Shown here in pieces: positions 1 through 4,538 of a stretch of 12,251 bases of DNA (its first letter is position 1; each line of letters opens with the position of its first letter). Source of the stretch: Selenomonas sp. (lineage in GTDB: Bacteria; Bacillota_C; Negativicutes; Selenomonadales; Selenomonadaceae); the NCBI GenBank assembly GCA_017940705.1, contig JAGAYB010000016.1, positions 1 to 12,251 on the forward strand, written 5' to 3'. The notes under the pieces are model-generated. The model was not told the origin of the DNA. It saw only the letters and a list, made by a program, of their open reading frames with translations, and did no database searches. The position numbers were made by a program, and so were the translations under genes.

Positions 1-1
1 A

Positions 2-1501
2 AGCATCATCACAACGGCGTTATGCCGGATTTTTCATCAGGAAGGGCGCAAGGTCGTGCCCTTTAAGGCGCAGAATATGGCGCTTAATTCCTACGTGACC
101 AAAGACGGCCGGGAAATGGGCCGGGCGCAGGTCGCGCAGGCAGAGGCCGCCGGCCTGGAACCCATGGTGGATATGAATCCGGTGCTCTTAAAGCCGACGG
201 GCAATTCCTGTTCGCAGGTGGTGATAAACGGCAAGGCTGTGGGCAATATGAGTGCTAGTGAATATCACAAGGGCTATTCGTTAAAAGCCTTTGGGGCGGT
301 GACAGAGGCTCTGGCACGCCTGCAGAAAGATTTTGACACGTTGGTTATTGAAGGCGCAGGCAGTCCGGCAGAGGTCAATCTCAAAGCCAATGATATTGTC
401 AATATGCGTGTGGCCAAACATTTAAATGCGCCGGTGCTCTTAATTGCCGATATCGACCGGGGCGGAGCTTTGGCCTCACTGGTGGGTACTTTGGAACTTT
501 TGGACGAGGACGAGCGCGCCTTAGTCAAGGGGCTTATCATCAATAAGTTCCGCGGTGATGTGACGCTGCTTACGCCGGCCGTAGACTTTTTGGAGGAAAA
601 GACCGGTAAGCCGGTGCTCGGCATTGTGCCCCATATTGAAAACATGGGCATTGATGATGAAGATTCCGTATCCCTTGATGATAAGGATAATGACGCCGCA
701 GAACAGGCGCAGGCGGATTTGCATATCGCCGTTCTGCAGACACCGAAGATTTCCAACTTCACGGATTTTGACAGCCTGGCGGCGGAACCAGATGTCTCCC
801 TGTACTATGTGCGTAAGGTGGAGGATTTAGGCAATCCCGATATGATTATCCTGCCCGGCTCGAAGAATACGACCGAGGACTTGCTGCATTTGCGTGAGTG
901 TGGCCTGGAAGAGGCTATTCGCGAACAGGTGGCTAAGGGCACGCCGTTATGGGGAATTTGCGGCGGCTATCAGATGCTGGGACAGAAAATTGCTGACCCT
1001 TTGCATACGGAATCGGCCAACGATGAAGTGACAGGCCTGGGCTATCTGCCCATGGCCACGACCTTTGCAGCGGAAAAATTGACAAGTCAGGTACAGGCTG
1101 ACTGTGTTAATTTTTCTTTTCTGGGCCGGCAGATAAAAGCTGAGGGCTTGCATGGTTATGAAATTCATACGGGCGAAACGCAGTTTACCAGGGAAATGAC
1201 GCACCCCTTTAAGCTGACTGACAGGTCAAATCAGACGGTGGCGATTCCCGAAGGTTTGACATGTCAGCTTGACGGTCAGGGACAGGTGACGGGTACCTAT
1301 ATTCATGGTATTTTTGACCATGACACGTTCCGCCGTCAGGTATTAAATGTCCTGCGCGGCCGCAAGGGACTGGCGGATTTGCCTGTCCAGCGCAGTGTGC
1401 GGCAGGAAAAGGAACGGGCGTATAATCGTCTGGCCAGTGTGGTACGGGCCAGTCTCGATATGGAAAAGCTGGCGCAGATTATGGGGGAAACTTCATGCTG
1501 A
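2..1501 (+). CDS. cobQ: Cobyric acid synthase CobQ/CbiP (5'-truncated by window edge)
   Basis: This enzyme makes four glutamine-dependent amidations (side chains b, d, e, g) of adenosylcobyrinic acid a,c-diamide to give adenosylcobyric acid in the cytoplasm. The reading frame is open from base 2, so the true start and the N-terminal P-loop lie upstream of the window. The first visible residues fit the family just after the P-loop, followed by PFKAQNMALNS. Further family marks are GAGSPAEVNL, IADIDRGG (about base 450) and PGSKNT (about 855). The C-terminal glutamine amidotransferase domain shows GICGGYQMLG with the nucleophile Cys at 959-961, GYEIHTGET, and GTYIHGIFDH with the catalytic His at 1304-1306. 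About 500 codons are present, close to full family length. The stop overlaps the next start (ATGCTGA), which implies translational coupling. CobB/CbiA is a relative, but these motifs and the length favour CobQ. Confidence 0.97.
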   Translation, partial: SIITTALCRIFHQEGRKVVPFKAQNMALNSYVTKDGREMGRAQVAQAEAAGLEPMVDMNPVLLKPTGNSCSQVVINGKAVGNMSASEYHKGYSLKAFGAVTEALARLQKDFDTLVIEGAGSPAEVNLKANDIVNMRVAKHLNAPVLLIADIDRGGALASLVGTLELLDEDERALVKGLIINKFRGDVTLLTPAVDFLEEKTGKPVLGIVPHIENMGIDDEDSVSLDDKDNDAAEQAQADLHIAVLQTPKISNFTDFDSLAAEPDVSLYYVRKVEDLGNPDMIILPGSKNTTEDLLHLRECGLEEAIREQVAKGTPLWGICGGYQMLGQKIADPLHTESANDEVTGLGYLPMATTFAAEKLTSQVQADCVNFSFLGRQIKAEGLHGYEIHTGETQFTREMTHPFKLTDRSNQTVAIPEGLTCQLDGQGQVTGTYIHGIFDHDTFRRQVLNVLRGRKGLADLPVQRSVRQEKERAYNRLASVVRASLDMEKLAQIMGETSC

Positions 1502-2436
1502 CAGGAATACTGGCTTTTTTAGTGGACTGCATTATCGGGGACCCCAAGAGCAAGTGGCACCCCGTGGTGCTGATGGGAAATCTGATTTCCCTGTTGGAGC
1601 GCCTGTTTTATCACCCGGCGGATACGGACAGTCGGAAATTTGCCTGGGGCGCGGTGCTGGTGCTGCTGGTACTGTGGCTGACCTATACCGTTGCGGAAGG
1701 AATAATGCTCCTGTCCTACAGGATTCCCTGGAGCTGGGGGCCCATAGCTGTGGGTTCAGTTATGCTGTCCTTTGCTATCTCGCCTAAAAGTCTGGCTAAG
1801 GCTGGCAAGGAACTATACGGCCTGCTGCTGGCCGGGGACATGAGCGAGGCCCGGCGTAAGGTGGGCTGGATTGTCGGCCGGGATACGGATAAACTTGACG
1901 AACCGGAAATCGCCCGGGCTACGGTGGAAACCATTGCCGAAAACACCGTCGATGGCATTATTGCGCCCCTGTTCTTTTTCGTGCTGGGCGGAGTGCCTTT
2001 GGCTATGGCCTATCGGGCAGCAAATACGATGGATTCCATGCTGGGTTACAAAAATGATAAATACCTTTACTTTGGCCGGGCGGCGGCGCGGCTTGATGAT
2101 GTGCTGAACTATATTCCGGCCCGTATCACAGCCGTACTCTTTATCTTTGCGGCGTGGATACTGGGCTATGATTATAAATTTGCTTACCGCATGATGCTCC
2201 GCGATGCGAAGAAACACCCCAGTCCTAACGGCGGTTATGCCGAGGCCACGGTGGCCGGAGCGTTGCATATTCGCCTGGGAGGTTACAACTCCTACTTTGG
2301 GCAGCCGCATTTTCGCGCCTATATGGGGGAACCGTTAGAGGTTTTGAGCATTAAGCATATCATGGGCTCAATCCGGCTTATGTATACGGCCACGGTTATG
2401 TTTATCATTGTCTGCTACGCCATGTTTGGCTTGTGA
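1495..2436 (+). CDS. cbiB: Adenosylcobinamide-phosphate synthase CbiB/CobD
   Basis: This is an integral membrane enzyme that joins adenosylcobyric acid to (R)-1-aminopropan-2-ol or its phosphate, giving adenosylcobinamide (phosphate). Its 313 residues are the normal family length. Family marks are an N-terminal GDP...HPV...MG pattern (D16, P17, H22, P23, G28), ETIAENTVDG at 145-154, YRAANTMDSMLGYKND, ARLDDVLNYIPAR, and HPSPNGG from residue 241. Hydrophobic stretches near 51-75, 155-172, 207-225 and 293-312 fit a multi-pass membrane protein. The ATG lies inside the stop region of cobQ, with a 7-base overlap and no strong ribosome site of its own, so translation is probably coupled to cobQ. It directly follows CobQ in the pathway. 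The symbol cobD is also used for this gene and for an unrelated decarboxylase. Confidence 0.97.
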   Translation: MLTGILAFLVDCIIGDPKSKWHPVVLMGNLISLLERLFYHPADTDSRKFAWGAVLVLLVLWLTYTVAEGIMLLSYRIPWSWGPIAVGSVMLSFAISPKSLAKAGKELYGLLLAGDMSEARRKVGWIVGRDTDKLDEPEIARATVETIAENTVDGIIAPLFFFVLGGVPLAMAYRAANTMDSMLGYKNDKYLYFGRAAARLDDVLNYIPARITAVLFIFAAWILGYDYKFAYRMMLRDAKKHPSPNGGYAEATVAGALHIRLGGYNSYFGQPHFRAYMGEPLEVLSIKHIMGSIRLMYTATVMFIIVCYAMFGL

Positions 2437-2458
2437 TAAGGGAAGGAAATGGAATGAA

Positions 2459-3226
2459 ATGAAATCATTTATTACCGCCCTGCAGTTTTTAACGCGGATT
2501 CATATCTGTACGCAACGGGACTTGACGGCTGAGGATTTTGGCCGCAGTACAAAGTTTTTCCCGTTGGTCGGGGTTATTCTGGGGACTATATATATGCTGG
2601 CCGCCTGGGGGCTGATTGCCGTATTCGGCTGGGCCAATCTGGTGACCACCCTGCTGATAATCCTGCCGGTGCTGCTGACAGGCGGGCTGATGCTCGACGG
2701 TTTTATGGATACCGTGGACGGTGTCTTTTCCGGCCGGGACCGGGAGCGTGTACTGGAAATCATGAAGGACAGCCGCGTGGGCTCCTTCGGGGTAATCGCC
2801 CTGGCCTGTCTGCTGCTCATCAACTGGACGGCGCTCCGTGATGTCAAGCTCATGCTGATTATGACGGCGCTCTTTGTCATGCCGATTATCGGCCGCATGG
2901 CCATGGTCATGGCCATTGCCTGCTTTCCCTATGCACGTAAGGAAGGTATGGGCAAAATATTTGCCGATATGGCCAATAAGAAAACCTTGCTGCTGGCAAT
3001 AGCTGTGACACTGGCCTTTGTGGTTCCCTGGGGGCAGGCAGCTGTCGCCGCTTTGGTGGTGGGGCTTTGCTTTGCCTGGCTGGTGGGCCGCTGGTTGACA
3101 AGTCAACTGGGTGGGCTGACCGGTGACACTTACGGCGCCATTGAAACGCTGACGGAAACGGTGGTACTGCTGGTGTTCTGGGTGACGTCCTGGATACCGG
3201 GCGGCCTGCATATATTTTGGAGATAA
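2459..3226 (+). CDS. cobS: Adenosylcobinamide-GDP ribazoletransferase (cobalamin synthase) CobS
   Basis: CobS is a membrane enzyme that joins adenosylcobinamide-GDP to alpha-ribazole (or its 5'-phosphate), the last assembly step of cobalamin. The start is ATG 2459, giving 255 residues beginning MKSFITALQFLTRI, the usual family N-terminus. An AAGGAA ribosome site lies at 2443-2448. A longer reading from 2408 would overlap cbiB and has no family support. The acidic metal-binding motif is GGLMLDGFMDTVDG (75-88, Asp at 80, 84 and 87), followed by KDSRVGSFGV, GRMAMVMAIACFPYAR and GLTGDTYGA (219-227). Several hydrophobic helices fill the rest. An out-of-frame ATG at 2454 opens a two-codon reading (stop TGA at 2460-2462) across the start, a possible small damper on initiation. 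Only 22 bases separate it from cbiB. CobU and CobT are not in view. Confidence 0.97.
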   Translation: MKSFITALQFLTRIHICTQRDLTAEDFGRSTKFFPLVGVILGTIYMLAAWGLIAVFGWANLVTTLLIILPVLLTGGLMLDGFMDTVDGVFSGRDRERVLEIMKDSRVGSFGVIALACLLLINWTALRDVKLMLIMTALFVMPIIGRMAMVMAIACFPYARKEGMGKIFADMANKKTLLLAIAVTLAFVVPWGQAAVAALVVGLCFAWLVGRWLTSQLGGLTGDTYGAIETLTETVVLLVFWVTSWIPGGLHIFWR

Positions 3227-3253
3227 CGGACTCATGTTATGGAGGTGCTGGGT

Positions 3254-4006
3254 GTGAGTAATAAAAATTGGCAGTTTTACGATATGGTCATCAACGGCCT
3301 GCCACAGCGTGTAAAATACAATGAGGATACGGTAAACTCTTTGTTTATACCTTTGCTGCAAAAATTGACGGAGATACAGCAACGTGAGCAGCGCCGGGTA
3401 ATGGCCTTTCTGGCTGCACCGCCGGCCACGGGAAAATCAACCTTGTTGCAGTTTCTGGAACAACTGTCACATGAGCAGGCAGGTACGCAGGCCGTGCAGG
3501 CTTTGGGCATGGACGGCTTTCATTATCCCAATGCTTATCTGGAGGCACATACGATAGAACGTGACGGAAAGACCATAACGCTCAGGTCAATTAAAGGCGC
3601 ACCGGAAACTTTTGACGTGGCAGGTTTAAGGGCAAAGATACAAGAGGCCAAGCAGGGGAAATCCCTCTGGCCTGTATATGACCGCAAGCTGCACAATCCC
3701 ATTCCTGACGCGCTTGTAGTAAACAGCAATATTTTGCTGGTGGAGGGCAACTGGCTGCTGCTCAATGAACCGCAGTGGCGTGACTTGCATGAACTGGCTG
3801 ATTACACACTTAGTATAAAAGTGGCACCGGAACTCCTAAAAGACCGCCTTATTCAGCGCAAAATACAGGGAGGCCTGTCCGAAAAAGACGCTGTAAATTT
3901 CTACGAAACCAGCGACCGCCTGAATGTAGAACGTATATTAAACAATCAAGTCCCAGCCGATGAACAATGGCAAATGTTCGCGGACGGGGACTTCATAAAA
4001 TGCTGA
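3254..4006 (+). CDS. P-loop nucleoside/nucleotide-type kinase (YggC-like family)
   Basis: This is a probable cytoplasmic kinase of the uridine kinase/pantothenate kinase-like P-loop group; the substrate cannot be read from the sequence. With the GTG start at 3254 it has 250 residues. GTG is preferred because a strong GGAGGTG ribosome site sits at 3241-3247, six bases upstream; the more upstream ATG at 3239 overlaps that site. The Walker A-like loop is AAPPATGKST (54-63), with Ala in place of the usual first Gly. MDGFHYPN (Asp87) resembles the substrate-binding loop of this group. KGAPETFDV, VYDRKLHNPIPDA and LLVEGNWLLL (Walker B-like region) follow, then a lid-like RLIQRKIQGGLSEKDA. It follows cobS by 27 bases and precedes the operon terminator, so it is probably cotranscribed with the cob genes. 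A cobalamin-related role is only suggested by position. Confidence 0.85.
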   Translation: MSNKNWQFYDMVINGLPQRVKYNEDTVNSLFIPLLQKLTEIQQREQRRVMAFLAAPPATGKSTLLQFLEQLSHEQAGTQAVQALGMDGFHYPNAYLEAHTIERDGKTITLRSIKGAPETFDVAGLRAKIQEAKQGKSLWPVYDRKLHNPIPDALVVNSNILLVEGNWLLLNEPQWRDLHELADYTLSIKVAPELLKDRLIQRKIQGGLSEKDAVNFYETSDRLNVERILNNQVPADEQWQMFADGDFIKC

Positions 4007-4013
4007 TAATTTG

Positions 4014-4048
4014 AAACCGCACACGGCAGCAGGCTGTGTGCGGTTTTT
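4014..4048 (+). terminator. Intrinsic terminator of the cob operon
   Basis: AAACCGCACAC at 4014-4024 pairs perfectly with GTGTGCGGTTT at 4036-4046. The stem may extend inward by three more pairs (one G-U), leaving a five-base loop, and a T5 tract (4044-4048) overlaps its base and follows it. It begins 8 bases after the kinase stop codon. It separates the cob operon from the CRISPR locus, so cas3 must use its own promoter. Confidence 0.93.
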
Positions 4049-4307
4049 GTCGCTTAGGGGATAACCGCAAAGTATTCTGAAAAATGAGTAATAGCATGAT
4101 ATAACTAGTTCATGGTATACGTTAATCTGATTCATACCCTTAAAAAGTGATTGAAATTTAACTAATGTGAGATTTCGATTGCTTTTTTCTCCAAATGAAG
4201 TGAACCTGGATGTTTTCTGGCACTGATACTGGCAATAGATGCATTTTAATATTGTTTGACACAGTTCAGCCAGTCATTCTTAAACAAGAAGAAATAATAA
4301 TAATAGA
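4049..4307. other. AT-rich intergenic stretch, no gene recognised
   Basis: This lies between the cob terminator and the promoter of the crRNA-like element. No reading frame with a family resemblance is visible, and I see no remnant of cas1 or of the Cas2 domain. A near-palindrome centred on AACTAGTT (4103-4110) and a lone TTGACA (4256-4261) without a good partner box are present. Neither is strong enough to name. Confidence 0.6.
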
Positions 4308-4336
4308 TTGACAATTACATATAACTTTGGTATAAA
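4308..4336 (+). promoter_or_regulatory. Near-consensus sigma-70 promoter upstream of the crRNA-like element
   Basis: A perfect TTGACA (4308-4313), an exact 17-base spacer and TATAAA (4331-4336) predict transcription starting near 4343. This would produce RNA through the two degenerate repeats at 4392-4473, and possibly on into cas3. It is a better match to consensus than anything directly upstream of cas3. That suggests the small RNA is made constitutively and in excess over the cas mRNA. Confidence 0.8.
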
Positions 4337-4391
4337 TAATAAACGGGAGGTGTTTACGCTGCTGATTGATAGTGCAGGAATGCAAGAGTCA

Positions 4392-4421
4392 GTTTACCGC
4401 TGAAAAAGTGCGGCTTAGAAG
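4392..4421 (+). repeat. Degenerate CRISPR repeat 1 of the crRNA-like element
   Basis: This begins GTTTACCGC and ends GCGGCTTAGAAG, against GTTAACCGC...GCGGCTTAGAAA in the leader-proximal array repeats. The four outer base pairs of the Cas6f hairpin remain (CCGC 4397-4400 with GCGG 4410-4413). The fifth pair has become T-T, and the loop is enlarged to nine bases including the T-T (TGAAAAAGT). The 8-nt handle left on a crRNA after Cas6f cleavage is almost intact (CTTAGAAG, 4414-4421). This conservation outside any array suggests that processing is still selected. Confidence 0.85.
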
Positions 4422-4465
4422 GTTTGTACTTTTGATGTTGCGATTTAGTTACCGCCGTGAGGTGG
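4414..4465 (+). ncRNA. Predicted crRNA-like regulatory RNA (CreR type) aimed at the cas3 upstream region
   Basis: If Csy4 cuts both degenerate repeats at the standard place, the mature RNA has three parts. They are an 8-nt 5' handle (4414-4421), a 26-nt guide (4422-4447), and an 18-nt 3' part with a stem-loop (4448-4465). Normal crRNAs of this locus would be 8+32+20. The guide is 6 nt short, which equals one Cas7f segment. It matches the + strand from 4502 at positions 1-5 (GTTTG), 7-11 (ACTTT) and 13-15 (GAT), with an I-F PAM (CC) at 4500-4501. In the first 15 only positions 6 and 12 mismatch, and these are flipped out in type I complexes. Past 15 the match is poor (17 of 26 overall), so binding without Cas3 cutting is expected. 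Autoregulatory crRNA-like RNAs are known from other CRISPR types; the role here is inferred. Confidence 0.8.
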
Positions 4466-4473
4466 CTTGGGGA
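4448..4473 (+). repeat. Degenerate CRISPR repeat 2 of the crRNA-like element
   Basis: This begins GTTACCGCC and continues GTGAGGTGGCTTGGGGA. The five-pair hairpin is preserved (CCGCC 4452-4456 with GGTGG 4461-4465, including one G-T pair), with a four-base GTGA loop. The 8-nt handle has decayed to CTTGGGGA. In type I-F, Cas6f stays bound to the 3' stem-loop of the crRNA, so the hairpin is the part of this repeat that the RNA needs. The handle would belong to a following guide that does not exist. The pattern of conservation and decay fits a single-guide element. Confidence 0.8.
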
Positions 4474-4499
4474 ATTTTGTATGGTGATATATTTATATA

Positions 4500-4527
4500 C
4501 CGTTTGAACTTTAGATTATAATTTTGA
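4500..4527 (+). promoter_or_regulatory. Predicted Csy-complex target (PAM plus protospacer) over the cas3 promoter/leader
   Basis: CC at 4500-4501 is the type I-F PAM on the guide-identical strand. It is followed by a 26-base site matching the guide at 4422-4447 with a seed interrupted only at positions 6 and 12. The site covers the TATAAT at 4517-4522 and ends 11 bases before the ATG of cas3 at 4539. Binding would block RNA polymerase at that box or stall transcripts coming from the 4308 promoter. The crRNA would pair with the template strand of cas3. Confidence 0.75.
4517..4522 (+). promoter_or_regulatory. Candidate -10 box of a cas3-proximal promoter
   Basis: TATAAT is a perfect -10 hexamer. 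At 16-18 bases upstream only AT-rich sequence (TTATAT/TATATA near 4493-4499) stands in for a -35, and there is no TG extension, so the promoter may be weak or activator-dependent. It would start RNA near 4529, leaving a leader of only about 10 bases before ATG 4539. Its position inside the predicted Csy target is the main reason to list it. Confidence 0.45.
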
Positions 4528-4538
4528 GATTGAAAATC

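Noticed and set aside
1813..2310. 165-residue antisense reading frame over cbiB
   Set aside because: It is the shadow of a strongly conserved gene, with no ribosome site or recognisable motif.
2489..3382. 297-residue antisense reading frame over cobS and the kinase start
   Set aside because: It has no family resemblance, lies opposite a clearly recognised CobS, and its His/Gln-rich composition is typical of the shadow of a GC-rich gene.
4097..4117. Near-palindrome around AACTAGTT as an operator
   Set aside because: The perfect core is only 8 bp in an AT-rich stretch, 190 bases from the nearest promoter, with no second copy.
4352..4379. Possible third degenerate repeat (GTTTACGCTGC followed by a CTGC/GCAG hairpin) before the crRNA-like element
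   Set aside because: Only the first bases resemble the repeat, the handle is missing, and the gap to the next repeat would leave a spacer of about 12 nt. Probably chance or part of the 5' leader.
4380..4403. Seven-codon frame MQESVYR running into degenerate repeat 1
   Set aside because: The only purine-rich stretch before it is directly adjacent to the ATG, too close for a ribosome site. The sequence is better explained as RNA-element DNA.
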